Shown: piece after piece, positions 54,403 to 63,752 of the stretch
Position numbering within the stretch: the stretch's first letter is position 1
Layout: each line of letters starts with the position of its first letter
Translations under genes and position numbers: made by a program
Source: Flammeovirgaceae bacterium
GTDB lineage: Bacteria; Bacteroidota; Bacteroidia; Cytophagales; Cyclobacteriaceae
Direction: 5' to 3'
NCBI GenBank assembly: GCA_027487845.1
Contig: JAIYCV010000039.1
Location: 107,499 to 171,498, forward strand
DNA length: 64,000 nt
The notes under the pieces: generated by a model
What the model saw: the letters and a program-made list of their open reading frames with translations, nothing else
Databases searched by the model: none
Told to the model about the DNA's origin: nothing

Positions 54403-55665
54403 ATGCTAGCACTTAGACTTGTTTTAGAAAGCTTTAGCTTCGCTTGGAAAGCGCTAAAGTCAAATATCTTACGAACCATATTATCATTGTTGGGCGTTAC
54501 GGTTGGCATTTTTGCCATCATTGCGGTGCTTACCGTGGTGGATTCACTGGAAAAGAATATTAAAGACAGTTTTAACTTTTTAGGCACAGGCGTTTTGTAT
54601 GTAAATAAATGGCCATTCGTTCCAGAAGGCGGTGGCGAATTTAAATGGTGGGAATACTGGAGACGGCCTACTCCTTCGGTAAACGAGTTTAAATTCTTAC
54701 AAGCCAATTTGAAAAATCAAAGTGCTATGGCAATCTATGCACCTAAAGGCAATAATGTAATCCGGAAGGATAACAATAGCATTGGACAAATAGGTTTGCG
54801 AGGTGCTGGTTTAGGCTACGAAAATATTTTTGAGATTAACTTAGATCAAGGAAGGTATTTCACTGCCGATGAAGTAGAAGCCGGTAGAAACATGGTAATT
54901 ATGGGATTTGAGGTAGCAAAAGCTCTTTTTCCAGATCAAAGTCCCATCGGAGAATTCGTAAAAATCCGAAATCTAAAGTTTAAAGTGGTAGGGGTAATTA
55001 AAAGGCAAGGGCAAAGCTTTTTGGGCACGCCAAGCAATGATTACACCACCATTATTCCCTACAATTCGTTCCGCAAACTCTACCAAACTGGCACGGGCAC
55101 ATGGAATGAATTACAGTCTATGTTTGGTGTTAAAGGCAATGAGTATGACATTGGTTTAGTAGAGTTAGAAAACGAAATAAAAGGACTGATGCGCACCCGC
55201 AGAGGATTGAGACCAGGCCAAAAAGATAATTTTTCAATAAATCGTCCGGAGGCGATTGCTAACGCCATAAGTGGTTTGTTTGACATTGTCGGCATGGCAG
55301 GCTGGGTGATTGGTGGCTTCTCAATGCTCGTAGGCGGTTTTGGAATAGCCAACATTATGTTTGTGTCGGTAAAAGAAAGAACGCCCATCATCGGTCTTCA
55401 AAAGTCGCTAGGAGCCAAGAACTACTTCATCTTATTTCAGTTCCTTTTTGAAGCGGTCTTTTTAAGTCTGATTGGCGGCCTTGCGGGATTAGTGCTCGTT
55501 TATTTGCTCACGCTTATTCCATTTGGCAGTTTGGAAGTAGTGCTAACAGTTAAAAACGTGGTGCTAGGTCTCGGGGTATCTTCCGTGATTGGTTTGGTAG
55601 CGGGTATCGTACCCGCGGCAATGGCCGCAAGACTAGATCCCGTGGCGGCAATTAGAGCAAATTAA
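54403..55665 (+). CDS. ABC transporter permease, MacB/FtsX type (copy 2)
   Basis: 420 residues, the same length as the preceding gene and strongly similar along the whole sequence, including long shared blocks in the first span and C-terminal half. Differences concentrate in the periplasmic domain (for example YAPKGNNVIRKDNN versus YADKRNVIVKRGSN). The pair probably arose by tandem duplication and may form a heterodimer. The gap between them is 65 bases. A long hairpin terminator follows. Confidence 0.93.
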   Translation: MLALRLVLESFSFAWKALKSNILRTILSLLGVTVGIFAIIAVLTVVDSLEKNIKDSFNFLGTGVLYVNKWPFVPEGGGEFKWWEYWRRPTPSVNEFKFLQANLKNQSAMAIYAPKGNNVIRKDNNSIGQIGLRGAGLGYENIFEINLDQGRYFTADEVEAGRNMVIMGFEVAKALFPDQSPIGEFVKIRNLKFKVVGVIKRQGQSFLGTPSNDYTTIIPYNSFRKLYQTGTGTWNELQSMFGVKGNEYDIGLVELENEIKGLMRTRRGLRPGQKDNFSINRPEAIANAISGLFDIVGMAGWVIGGFSMLVGGFGIANIMFVSVKERTPIIGLQKSLGAKNYFILFQFLFEAVFLSLIGGLAGLVLVYLLTLIPFGSLEVVLTVKNVVLGLGVSSVIGLVAGIVPAAMAARLDPVAAIRAN

Positions 55666-55671
55666 CATATA

Positions 55672-55717
55672 AACTCAATGTTTAAGATTCAACGTTTTGA
55701 ATCTTAAACATTGAGTT
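55672..55717. terminator. Bidirectional terminator between the permease and recA
   Basis: A perfect 21-bp inverted repeat (55672-55692 with 55697-55717) around a cgtt loop. It lies between convergent genes, 7 bases after the permease stop and 6 before the recA stop. The stem is AT-rich and lacks a long T-run, but its position fits a shared terminator. Confidence 0.75.
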
Positions 55718-55722
55718 ATCTA

Positions 55723-56763
55723 CTATTCCACTTCTTTTTTCAATTCGACAGCACCGCTTGCAATTTTCTCTTTGATCTTTTTCTCCAAGTCTTCCAAAAG
55801 CTCTGGATTGTCTTCAATTAGCTGTTTTACTGTATCCCTGCCTTGACCTAGTTTATTTCCATTATAAGAAAACCAGGAGCCCGATTTTTGGATGATGTTT
55901 AGTTCTACGCCTAGGTCAACAATCTCTCCTGATTTTGAAATGCCTCGGCCATACATAATGTCAAACTCTACCACTTTAAATGGCGGAGCAACTTTGTTTT
56001 TAACCACCTTTACTTTTACTCTATTCCCCGTAATGTCGTCCGCAGATTCTTTTATTTGCCCAATTCTTCTAATGTCAAGGCGAACCGAAGCGTAGAATTT
56101 TAAAGCGTTACCACCCGTTGTTGTTTCAGGATTGCCAAACATTACCCCGATTTTCTCGCGCAACTGGTTAATGAAAATACACGCACAACCTGTTTTGCTG
56201 ATCGTTCCAGTTAACTTTCGAAGTGCCTGAGACATTAGTCTAGCTTGCAAGCCCATCTTGCTTTCGCCCATCTCACCTTCTAACTCAGCTTTTGGCACCA
56301 ACGCGGCAACAGAGTCAATTACAATAATATCAATAGCACCAGATCTAATGAGATGCTCAGCAATTTCAAGTGCCTGCTCCCCATTGTCAGGTTGCGAGAT
56401 AAGCAGATTCTCAGTGTCGATCCCTAGCTTCTCTGCATACGATTTATCGAAGGCATGTTCCGCATCTATAAAGGCGGCTAAGCCTCCTTTTTTCTGTGCC
56501 TCGGCAATGCAATGCAACGTCAGCGTAGTTTTCCCAGACGATTCGGGGCCATAAATTTCAGTCACCCGTCCGCGCGGAATGCCACCCACACCAAGGGCAA
56601 TGTCCAAGCCCAAAGAGCCCGTTGAAATAGCTGGAATATCTGATACAACTTGGTCATTAAGGCGCATAACAGTGCCTTTTCCATACGTTTTTTCAAGTTT
56701 ATCTACCGTCAGTTGAAGTGCTTTCAACTTTTCTTTATTGTCTTTGTCTTTGTTATCGCTCAT
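55723..56763 (-). CDS. recA: Recombinase RecA
   Basis: 346 residues. Walker A is GPESSGKTT, Walker B region [21 protein letters not shown], and the L1/L2 loops ([35 protein letters not shown] in part) are canonical. It mediates homologous recombination and SOS induction. No LexA-like operator is recognisable upstream. Convergent with the permease genes. Confidence 0.98.
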   Translation of the reverse strand: MSDNKDKDNKEKLKALQLTVDKLEKTYGKGTVMRLNDQVVSDIPAISTGSLGLDIALGVGGIPRGRVTEIYGPESSGKTTLTLHCIAEAQKKGGLAAFIDAEHAFDKSYAEKLGIDTENLLISQPDNGEQALEIAEHLIRSGAIDIIVIDSVAALVPKAELEGEMGESKMGLQARLMSQALRKLTGTISKTGCACIFINQLREKIGVMFGNPETTTGGNALKFYASVRLDIRRIGQIKESADDITGNRVKVKVVKNKVAPPFKVVEFDIMYGRGISKSGEIVDLGVELNIIQKSGSWFSYNGNKLGQGRDTVKQLIEDNPELLEDLEKKIKEKIASGAVELKKEVE

Positions 56764-56852
56764 TTTTTATTAATTGTTAATTCTTGATTTAAAATTCAAA
56801 ATTTATCTTTTTAACCTACTATTCCAAAACCGACCTGATAATCCTTCTGGCC

Positions 56853-56860
56853 CAAAAATA
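56853..56860 (-). promoter_or_regulatory. Candidate -7 box for recA
   Basis: Reverse-strand TATTTTTG matches TAnnTTTG, about 90 nt upstream of the recA ATG. No TTG box lies at the normal distance. Confidence 0.38.
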
Positions 56861-56950
56861 CTAAAAAAATTAGAAATGCTAATAAAAGTAGTAAATACTT
56901 TGTGATATTAGTTTTCGTTGAGACGTTGCATATTTGAGCCTTAATTTAAG

Positions 56951-57976
56951 ATGAAAAAAGGAATATTCTTAATTGCTTTTGGCATACTCAGCCTGTTAGT
57001 CGCGTGGTATTGGTCTCTTTTAGCCTACGGAATTCAACAAGGTGTAGGGCAATTGAAAATTGTATGGGGAGCAAGACCTGTAAGTGAAGTAATGGCCGAT
57101 CCCTCATTTCCCGATTCGCTCAAGGCGAGACTGTCGCTCATCGGGGAAATAAGGCGATTTGCGATCGACTCGCTGGGTCTCAAAGACACGGAGAATTATA
57201 CCAACGTGTACGATCAAAAAGGCCAGGAGATCATGTGGGTGGTTACTGCTTCAGCGCCTTTTGAGCTGAAACCGAAGATGTGGGATTTTCCAATAGTGGG
57301 CTCGGTTCCCTACAAAGGCTTTTTTGATAAGGAGAAAGCAAAATCATTGAAAGTTGAATTAGAAAGCGAAGGATGGGATGTAGGGGTGAGAAACCCTGGC
57401 GGTTGGTCTACACTCGGCTGGTTTAAAGATCCGATCTTAAGTGGAATGCTCAATGATAGCGATGGAGGGCTGGCGAGTACCATTATTCACGAGATGGTGC
57501 ATGCTACCATTTGGGTAAAAGACAGTGTAGATTTTAATGAGAACTTGGCCTCATTTATTGCCGATACTGCCGCTTATCATTTTTTGGCCTCTAAATACGG
57601 CTCTAATTCGGATCAATTTATGGCTTATCGCGATAGCGAAAGAGATTATAGAAAGTTTAGTCGTCATATGTTGAGAGGCGCGCTCGTTTTAGACAGCGTT
57701 TATAAGCGTATTGCCAATCGTTCAGTGAAAGAAAAGAAACACGACAAGGAGTTGATCATATCCAAAATCGTTGAGTCGCTTGATACTATTTCTTTGATTC
57801 GAGTCAAAAAGCCTTCTAAGCGTTTTTCCAAACGACTCCCCAACAACTCCTATTTCATGGGTTTTCGGCACTATTACGGTAAGCTGCCTACTTTTAAAAA
57901 GGAATTCAATCAGACTTTTAAAGGAGATTTGCCAGCGTATATTAAGTTTTTGTCACGAACGCATCCTGCAAATTAA
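56951..57976 (+). CDS. Membrane-anchored metallo-aminopeptidase (COG4324 type)
   Basis: 341 residues. One N-terminal hydrophobic segment (LIAFGILSLLVAWYWSLLAYG) acts as an anchor or signal. The zinc motif is IIHEMVHATIW, with the third ligand Glu in NENLASFIAD, giving a gluzincin-type site. The QQGVGQLKIVWGARPVSEVMADP stretch (in part) after the anchor is conserved in predicted aminopeptidases of this group. The protein would face the periplasm. Substrate unknown. Single gene, divergent from recA. Confidence 0.88.
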   Translation: MKKGIFLIAFGILSLLVAWYWSLLAYGIQQGVGQLKIVWGARPVSEVMADPSFPDSLKARLSLIGEIRRFAIDSLGLKDTENYTNVYDQKGQEIMWVVTASAPFELKPKMWDFPIVGSVPYKGFFDKEKAKSLKVELESEGWDVGVRNPGGWSTLGWFKDPILSGMLNDSDGGLASTIIHEMVHATIWVKDSVDFNENLASFIADTAAYHFLASKYGSNSDQFMAYRDSERDYRKFSRHMLRGALVLDSVYKRIANRSVKEKKHDKELIISKIVESLDTISLIRVKKPSKRFSKRLPNNSYFMGFRHYYGKLPTFKKEFNQTFKGDLPAYIKFLSRTHPAN

Positions 57977-58106
57977 TATTTCGTCAACAAGAATCAATTC
58001 TATTCGTTTTCGGGGCTTATTTCGATTAAGGAATTGTTAATATGGTAACATTCGTTTTTAGTTGGCTTAATTTCTCTCTACTTTTAAAACTAAAATAATT
58101 ATTACT

Positions 58107-58796
58107 ATGGGTAATAAACCCGCTCAAAAAGTACTCGTTGTAGATGACGAGGAACCAATCTTAGAACTTCTTCGGTATAATTTAGATAAACAAGGTTACG
58201 ATGTAAAAATTGCAGGTGATGGCTTTACAGCCGTTGAAATAGCAAAAAAGTTTTTACCCGATTTAGTGCTGCTTGACATTATGATGCCTAAAATGGACGG
58301 TGTTGAAACCTGCCGCCTGATAAGGGCCATACCAGAACTTCAAAATAGCTTTATCGTATTCTTAACGGCTCGGTCGGAAGAGTATTCGGAGGTCGCTGCC
58401 TTTGATGTCGGGGCAGATGATTATATTACCAAACCCATCAAGCCTAGGGCTTTGATGAGTCGTATTAGCGCATTGTTTAGGAGAGATTCCAAGAAAAAAT
58501 CCAGTGCCTCTCAGATAACAATAGGCCCTTTAGTCATAGATAGAACCAGCTACACCATTCGTTTAAACGACCGCGAGATTAGTCTTCCAAAAAAAGAGTT
58601 TGAATTGCTTTTTTTCTTGGCGCAAAATCCTAACAAAGTGTTTAGCCGAGATGATTTATTGCAAAATATTTGGGGATCAGACGTATATGTATTAGCTCGC
58701 ACCGTAGATGTTCACATTAGAAAAGTGCGTGAGAAAATTGGAGAAGATTTTATTACCACCGTTAAAGGCGTGGGCTACAAATTCAACCTTAGCTAA
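58107..58796 (+). CDS. OmpR/PhoB-family response regulator
   Basis: 229 residues. The receiver domain has the acidic pair VVDDEEPI, phospho-acceptor in LVLLDIMMPKMDG, and the conserved Lys in DYITKPIKPR. The C-terminal winged helix contains FELLFFLAQNPNKVFSRDDLL and RTVDVHIRKVREKIG. Most similar in form to PhoB/PhoP. The kinase gene starts 2 bases after its stop. A pst operon is not in the window, so control by phosphate is not established. Confidence 0.95.
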   Translation: MGNKPAQKVLVVDDEEPILELLRYNLDKQGYDVKIAGDGFTAVEIAKKFLPDLVLLDIMMPKMDGVETCRLIRAIPELQNSFIVFLTARSEEYSEVAAFDVGADDYITKPIKPRALMSRISALFRRDSKKKSSASQITIGPLVIDRTSYTIRLNDREISLPKKEFELLFFLAQNPNKVFSRDDLLQNIWGSDVYVLARTVDVHIRKVREKIGEDFITTVKGVGYKFNLS

Positions 58797-58798
58797 TT

Positions 58799-59851
58799 AT
58801 GGTTTATAGTGCGCGAACAATGGCGCTGCTTTTGGCAGTGACGATCGCTATTGTTACAGCACTTTTCCTTTCGTTGGTGGAAGGAGTGGGGCGGCAGGCG
58901 TTGCTCGTTGCCAGTATTATTAGCTTTTCAGTTTCTTATTTGCTGATTTTTGTGGTGCTGGAGTTCCTTATTTTTAGGGAGATAAATAAAATCTATAAAT
59001 TGATGGGAAAGCTTCGCAAAAAGGAGCTTTCGGGGATACGGAAGGAAAAGTCGGGGGCACTAAATCCTCTTGAAAAAATAAATGAAGAGATTTTTGCCTT
59101 TGCTGCTCTCAAACAAAAGGAGATAGATGAACTGAAGAAACTAGAAGCATTTAGAAAGGAATTTATTGCTGATGTTTCACACGAACTTAAGACACCCATC
59201 TTTGCTGCACAAGGCTTTGTTCACACGTTGCTGGATGGGGCGGTAAACGATAAGACCGTACGGACTAAGTTTCTCAAAAAAGCGGCCAAAAGCCTGGACG
59301 GCCTGGACGCCCTAGTGCAGGATTTGCTCACGCTGTCACAGATTGAGACGGGAGACATCAAAATGCATTTCGAACAGATTGACATTCATAAGCTGTGCCA
59401 CGAAGTAATCGATCAATTTGAAGAAAAAGCTGCTAAAAAGCACATTAAGCTCCATTTGGATGGGCATCCAAATAAACTGTTTGTACTGGCGGATTGGCAA
59501 CGAATTACCCAAGTGATTACCAATCTAATATCCAATGCTATAAATTACACTGCAGACGGTGGAGAGGTAAGAATTCAATTTGAAACAAGCAAAAAGAGTA
59601 TTATCACGATAGTTAAAGATACAGGCGAAGGCATTCCGGTAGCTCATTTGAATAGGATTTTTGAGCGTTTTTATCGGGTCGAAAAGAGCCGCAGTCGCGA
59701 AAAAGGAGGAACTGGCTTGGGGCTCGCCATTGTAAAGCATATTTTAGAAGGCCACGGGACCAAAGCAGAAGTAGAAAGCGAGGTAGGTGTTGGTTCCTCG
59801 TTTAGTTTCAGGCTTCCCAGGATAAAGGCGGAGGAAGAAGCCGAAGAATAA
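58799..59851 (+). CDS. Sensor histidine kinase, PhoR-like
   Basis: 350 residues. Two N-terminal transmembrane spans (LLLAVTIAIVTALFLSL and LLVASIISFSVSYLLIFVVL) with almost no periplasmic loop between them. A short coiled linker precedes the H-box FIADVSHELKTPIFAAQGF. The ATPase domain has TNLISNAINYTADGG, KDTGEGIP and GGTGLGLAIVKHILEGHG. The minimal sensor region suggests it reads a membrane or partner-protein signal. Coupled to the preceding response regulator. Confidence 0.95.
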   Translation: MVYSARTMALLLAVTIAIVTALFLSLVEGVGRQALLVASIISFSVSYLLIFVVLEFLIFREINKIYKLMGKLRKKELSGIRKEKSGALNPLEKINEEIFAFAALKQKEIDELKKLEAFRKEFIADVSHELKTPIFAAQGFVHTLLDGAVNDKTVRTKFLKKAAKSLDGLDALVQDLLTLSQIETGDIKMHFEQIDIHKLCHEVIDQFEEKAAKKHIKLHLDGHPNKLFVLADWQRITQVITNLISNAINYTADGGEVRIQFETSKKSIITIVKDTGEGIPVAHLNRIFERFYRVEKSRSREKGGTGLGLAIVKHILEGHGTKAEVESEVGVGSSFSFRLPRIKAEEEAEE

Positions 59852-59904
59852 TCCCATTTTGCCGCTACCTAATTAAAGCCCAACTTGCAGGCCATTTTTT
59901 AATT

Positions 59905-60621
59905 ATGGCTGTTAAAATCAATTTTAAAGAACTCATTGTTTTTGAAAACAATGACTACATATTAATAAACAAACCATCATTCATTTCCACCTTAGAAGAT
60001 CGAAATGACTCCCAAAACATCTTAGTTCTTGCTAAAGAATACGCTGACGATGCTCAGGTGTGCCATCGGCTAGATAAGGATACTTCGGGCGTGCTGGCAA
60101 TTGCCAAAAACCCAGAAGCATATCGTAATTTAAGTATGCAATTTGAAAATAGGGAAGTGAAGAAGATGTACCATGCAGTAGTCGATGGTATTCATCAGTT
60201 TGAAAACTTTTTTGTAGATGCGCCAATTTTGAAACAAAATGATGGAACTGTTAAGATCTCAAAATTGGGAAAAGATGCCCAAACTTATTTTACCACCCTT
60301 TCAACGTATAAATTTCAATCGTTGATTCAATGCAGTCCGGTAACAGGGCGAATGCATCAGATCAGGATACATTTGTCAAAACTAAAGGCGCCCATTACGG
60401 GCGATGAGGCCTATGGAGGTAAGCTTTTTTATGTTTCGTCTGTAAAAAGGGGTTTTCAATTGAAAAAAGAAACGGAAGAAGAGCCTCTGATTAAACGCAT
60501 GGCACTTCACGCCTTTTCGTTGGAATTTTTTCTTTTAAATGGAGAGCTGATCAAAGTGGAAGCCCCTTATCCTAAGGATTTCAGGGCTTTAGTAAAGCAA
60601 TTAGCTGAAAATTTACGCTAA
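59905..60621 (+). CDS. RluA-family RNA pseudouridine synthase
   Basis: 238 residues. The catalytic motif HRLDKDTSGVLAIAKN carries the essential Asp, and TGRMHQIRIHLSKLKAPITGDEAYGG (in part) is the second conserved block. No S4 domain is seen. It pseudouridylates rRNA or tRNA; the exact target (rluA, rluC or rluD type) cannot be told. Stands alone between phoR and rplM. Confidence 0.93.
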   Translation: MAVKINFKELIVFENNDYILINKPSFISTLEDRNDSQNILVLAKEYADDAQVCHRLDKDTSGVLAIAKNPEAYRNLSMQFENREVKKMYHAVVDGIHQFENFFVDAPILKQNDGTVKISKLGKDAQTYFTTLSTYKFQSLIQCSPVTGRMHQIRIHLSKLKAPITGDEAYGGKLFYVSSVKRGFQLKKETEEEPLIKRMALHAFSLEFFLLNGELIKVEAPYPKDFRALVKQLAENLR

Positions 60622-60667
60622 AGAGGTGGCCAGATTAATGAATATTACTAGTAATTGTAAACCACAC

Positions 60668-60717
60668 TTGCATTTTTAGATTCCTAAGCCTACTTTTGTA
60701 TCCCTTTTTAAAAGGGG
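60668..60717 (+). promoter_or_regulatory. Sigma-A promoter and leader hairpin for rplM-rpsI
   Basis: TTG (60668-60670), a 20-nt spacer, TACTTTTG (60691-60698): a good consensus match. The transcript should start near 60705. A small GC-poor inverted repeat, ccctttttaaaaggg, lies at 60702-60716 around the start site. The leader is about 45 nt. Confidence 0.7.
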
Positions 60718-60750
60718 AAAAATAATAGTTTACGTTTAAAAGAAAATAGG

Positions 60751-61194
60751 GTGGATCACAACAGTTATAAAACACTTAATACTAATAGCGCCACAGCTGA
60801 CAAGCAGTGGGTTTTAGTTGACGCAAATGGCCAAGTACTTGGAAGAGTAGCCAGTCAGATTGCAAAAATCATTAGAGGTAAAAATAAGCCAGGTTACACT
60901 CCAAACGTGGATTGCGGAGATCACGTTGTGGTGATTAATGCTGAAAAAGTTAAATATACTGGAAAGAAATTCAACAATCGTGTTTTATTTACCTATTCAG
61001 GGTATCCGGGCGGCCAACGCGAGTTATCTCCTGCTATGATTATGGCAAAACACCCAACTCGTCTAATAGAGCACGCGGTAAGGGGTATGCTGCCTAAGAA
61101 CAGCATCGGTCGCGAAATATTTAAGAGTTTGCACATTTACACTGGTGCTGAACACCCTCACATAGCGCAACAACCAAAAGAAGTTAAATTCTAA
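60751..61194 (+). CDS. rplM: 50S ribosomal protein L13
   Basis: 147 residues, GTG start. Conserved blocks WVLVDANGQVLGRVASQIAKIIRGKNKPGYTP (in part), YSGYPGG and HAVRGMLPKNSIGR identify uL13. First gene of the rplM-rpsI pair, followed after three bases by rpsI. Confidence 0.98.
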   Translation: MDHNSYKTLNTNSATADKQWVLVDANGQVLGRVASQIAKIIRGKNKPGYTPNVDCGDHVVVINAEKVKYTGKKFNNRVLFTYSGYPGGQRELSPAMIMAKHPTRLIEHAVRGMLPKNSIGREIFKSLHIYTGAEHPHIAQQPKEVKF

Positions 61195-61197
61195 TCA

Positions 61198-61584
61198 ATG
61201 GAAATCACTAACACCACAGGGAGAAGGAAGACGTCTATTGCACGCGTTTATGTGCAACCAGGTAAAGGCGTTATCAAAATAAATTCGAAAGAATTAGCTG
61301 CTTATTTCGTTTCTGATATTCACCAAACTACTGTAAAGCAACCGCTTACGATTTTAAAGTTAGACGGTAGTTACGATATCACCGTTAACGTTGAAGGAGG
61401 CGGAATTAAAGGAAAGGCCGAGGCGGTGAGATTGGGTATTTCTAGGGCACTCGTTGAAATAAATAGCGAAAACAAGCCTGCGTTAAGAAAAGAAGGATTA
61501 ATGACTCGCGATTCACGCATGGTAGAACGGAAGAAACCAGGGCGAAGGAAAGCAAGAAGGAAATTCCAGTTTAGCAAGCGTTAA
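61198..61584 (+). CDS. rpsI: 30S ribosomal protein S9
   Basis: 128 residues. The N-terminal TTGRRKTSIARVYVQPGKG and the C-terminal basic tail KPGRRKARRKFQFSKR, which reaches the P-site tRNA anticodon, are diagnostic of uS9. Co-transcribed with rplM; rpsB follows after 22 bases and is probably in the same transcript. Confidence 0.98.
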   Translation: MEITNTTGRRKTSIARVYVQPGKGVIKINSKELAAYFVSDIHQTTVKQPLTILKLDGSYDITVNVEGGGIKGKAEAVRLGISRALVEINSENKPALRKEGLMTRDSRMVERKKPGRRKARRKFQFSKR

Positions 61585-61606
61585 TCTATTAGAAGAAATT
61601 AAAAGC

Positions 61607-62377
61607 ATGGCAGATAAAATAACAACACAAGATTTGATGGATGCAGGGGTGCATTTTGGTCACCTTACACGCAAGTGGAATCCTAAAATGGCTGAGTACA
61701 TTTTCATGGAAAACAATGGTATCCATATCATTGACCTGAATAAAACTCAGAAATGCTTGGAAGAAGCGATTTTTTCGTTGAAAAACATTGTTCGCTCAGG
61801 TAGAAAAATCATGTTCGTAGCTACTAAAAAGCAAGCGAAAGACATCGTACATGAGGAGGCTGCACGTTTAAACATGCCGTTTGTTACGGAGCGTTGGTTA
61901 GGTGGTATGCTTACCAATTTTGCTACCATTCGCAAATCGCTTAAAAAACTGGCGCAAATTGATAAGTTGATAAAAGATGATTCGTTCAACAACTTAGCGA
62001 AGCGTGAGCGGTTGATGATTGCGCGTGAGAAAGCGAAATTGGAGAAATTGCTAGGCGGTATCACAGATTTAAATCGTTTGCCAGCCGCACTTTTTATCAT
62101 AGATGTTAAAAGAGAGCATATTGCGGTGGCAGAGGCTCAGAAGTTAAATATACCTGTGTATGCACTAGTAGATACAAACTCTGATCCTAGCAATATCGAT
62201 TTCCCAATTCCAGGTAATGACGATGCTTTCAAATCTATTTCATTGATCACAAATCAAGTAGGCAAAGCAATTGAAGAGGCGCTGATGGAACGCAAGAAGG
62301 ACAAAGAAGATTCTGGTATGAAGAAAGAGCAAGATGAACGAATCAAAGCTGACCAAGCAGTAGAAGAAGCGAACTAA
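61607..62377 (+). CDS. rpsB: 30S ribosomal protein S2
   Basis: 256 residues. Blocks LMDAGVHFGHLTRKWNPKM, FVTERWLGGMLTNFATIRKS and PVYALVDTNSDPSNIDFPIPGNDDA (in part) are typical of uS2. The C-terminus has an additional Lys/Glu/Asp-rich tail common in the phylum. A terminator follows before tsf, although the two genes are functionally grouped in most bacteria. Confidence 0.98.
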   Translation: MADKITTQDLMDAGVHFGHLTRKWNPKMAEYIFMENNGIHIIDLNKTQKCLEEAIFSLKNIVRSGRKIMFVATKKQAKDIVHEEAARLNMPFVTERWLGGMLTNFATIRKSLKKLAQIDKLIKDDSFNNLAKRERLMIAREKAKLEKLLGGITDLNRLPAALFIIDVKREHIAVAEAQKLNIPVYALVDTNSDPSNIDFPIPGNDDAFKSISLITNQVGKAIEEALMERKKDKEDSGMKKEQDERIKADQAVEEAN

Positions 62378-62403
62378 ATCGTTATTAAATAGCGTTTAAT
62401 GAC

Positions 62404-62440
62404 AACAAACATCGACTTTCAGTCGGTGTTTGTTTTTTTA
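62404..62440 (+). terminator. Intrinsic terminator downstream of rpsB
   Basis: A 14-bp stem (62404-62417 with 62421-62434, one G-U pair) around a ttc loop, followed by a run of T. It would reduce tsf transcription from the ribosomal promoter; no separate tsf promoter match was found in the 50 bases after it. Confidence 0.85.
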
Positions 62441-62486
62441 GGGTAAACCAATTTAAATTATTTAATGAAATCGTAACAAATTAATT

Positions 62487-63320
62487 ATGGCAGAGATAAC
62501 CGCACAAGATGTAAACAAGCTTCGCACCATGACAGGGGCGGGTATGATGGATTGTAAAAAAGCATTGACAGAGGCCGAAGGAGATTTTGAAAAAGCAATA
62601 GAAATATTAAGGAAAAAAGGACAAAAAGTTTCAGCATCCCGTTCAGACCGTGATGCCAAAGAAGGCTCCGTATTTATTAAGACGGGCGATGATAAGAAGG
62701 CGGCTGTTTTAATTGCCTTAAACTGCGAGACAGACTTTGTCGGAAAAAATGAGTCGTTCCAAGCATTGGGTAAATTGATAGTTGATACGGCATTCGAAAG
62801 GAAATCGGAATCGAAGGAAGCGTTATTGGCGGAGAAGGTAGGAGACTTAACAATTAATGAACGAATCGTTGAATTGGTGGGTAAGATTGGAGAGAAGATT
62901 GAAGTTAGCCACTATGTTCATATGAAAGGCGAAGCGGTTGTTCCTTACATTCACGTAGGTAGCAAACTTGGGGTATTAGTGCAGTTGAAAGGAACCAACG
63001 GAAAAGATGTAACCGATGCTGGCAAAGATGTGGGAATGCAGATAGCGGCCATGAATCCATTGGCAGTAGATGAAAAATCGATAAGCCAAACGATTATTGA
63101 TAAGGAAATGGAGATAGCCAAAGCGATGATTTTGGCGGAAGGTAAACCAGCAAACATGGTTGATAAAATAGCCACGGGCAAGCTTCAAAAGTTCTTTAAA
63201 GATAACACGTTGGTTCATCAAGCCTTCGTAAAAGATAATTCAAAAACGGTTGCCCAATATCTTGACAGCGTAACTAAAGGTTTAGCAGTAGAAGACTTTA
63301 AGCGAGTTTCTATTGGGTAG
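62487..63320 (+). CDS. tsf: Elongation factor Ts
   Basis: 277 residues. N-terminal UBA-like domain with VNKLRTMTGAGMMDCKKALTEAEGD (in part), then the EF-Tu contact motif NCETDFVGKNESF. It exchanges GDP on EF-Tu. Normal length for Bacteroidota. Followed by an imperfect hairpin terminator. Confidence 0.98.
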   Translation: MAEITAQDVNKLRTMTGAGMMDCKKALTEAEGDFEKAIEILRKKGQKVSASRSDRDAKEGSVFIKTGDDKKAAVLIALNCETDFVGKNESFQALGKLIVDTAFERKSESKEALLAEKVGDLTINERIVELVGKIGEKIEVSHYVHMKGEAVVPYIHVGSKLGVLVQLKGTNGKDVTDAGKDVGMQIAAMNPLAVDEKSISQTIIDKEMEIAKAMILAEGKPANMVDKIATGKLQKFFKDNTLVHQAFVKDNSKTVAQYLDSVTKGLAVEDFKRVSIG

Positions 63321-63344
63321 GAAATAGATTTTCTCGTCAGAATG

Positions 63345-63376
63345 AAAAGGGTTGCCGACAGGTAACCTTTTTTATT
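63345..63376 (+). terminator. Intrinsic terminator downstream of tsf
   Basis: An imperfect stem (aaagggttgcc with ggtaaccttt, one bulge and one G-U pair) around gaca, followed by TTTTTTATTTT. Lies 25 bases after the tsf stop. Confidence 0.75.
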
Positions 63377-63443
63377 TTCTAACAGAAAGTTATGGACAGG
63401 TAGCCATGCTTTTTAGTAAAGATAGCAGCAAGTATAATTGCGG

Positions 63444-63713
63444 TTATGGCTTTGAGGAACTCATTTGCTCTTCAACAACTCTTAATTCTGCTAATAATTT
63501 TTTTTCGAATTTAAATATGGGCTTGTCCGCAGTTTTGTTGATGCCCGCCAACCAATCAACAGATTCGGCCATTTCGTGAAGGCGTTGCCTCTCAGTTTTA
63601 AGTGTGTATTCAAGAATTGAAATGGAAAATTGACTGCGTTCGATTGGTTCCAAAGGCCCTTGCACCACTCTCTTCTTTTCATGTTCAATGCGAGCTAAAC
63701 TCAAATTACGCAA
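63444..63713 (-). CDS. Small helical protein of unknown function, possibly cut by the IS
   Basis: 89 residues from a TTG at 63713. The sequence is strongly charged and predicted helical (MAESVDWLAG, KFEKKLLAELRVVEEQM), which suggests a real protein and not a shadow frame. I recognise no family. The start codon is weak, and the putative IS1380 element begins within about 40 bases upstream, so the gene may have lost its original 5' part to that insertion. Confidence 0.45.
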   Translation of the reverse strand: MRNLSLARIEHEKKRVVQGPLEPIERSQFSISILEYTLKTERQRLHEMAESVDWLAGINKTADKPIFKFEKKLLAELRVVEEQMSSSKP

Positions 63714-63752
63714 TAGGTTTTTCTAATGTGCAGCAATAGCTAATTTAGTGTT

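Noticed and set aside
63352..63579. 75-residue rightward reading frame after tsf.
   Set aside because: It runs through the tsf terminator, has low-complexity composition, and is antisense to a better candidate frame.
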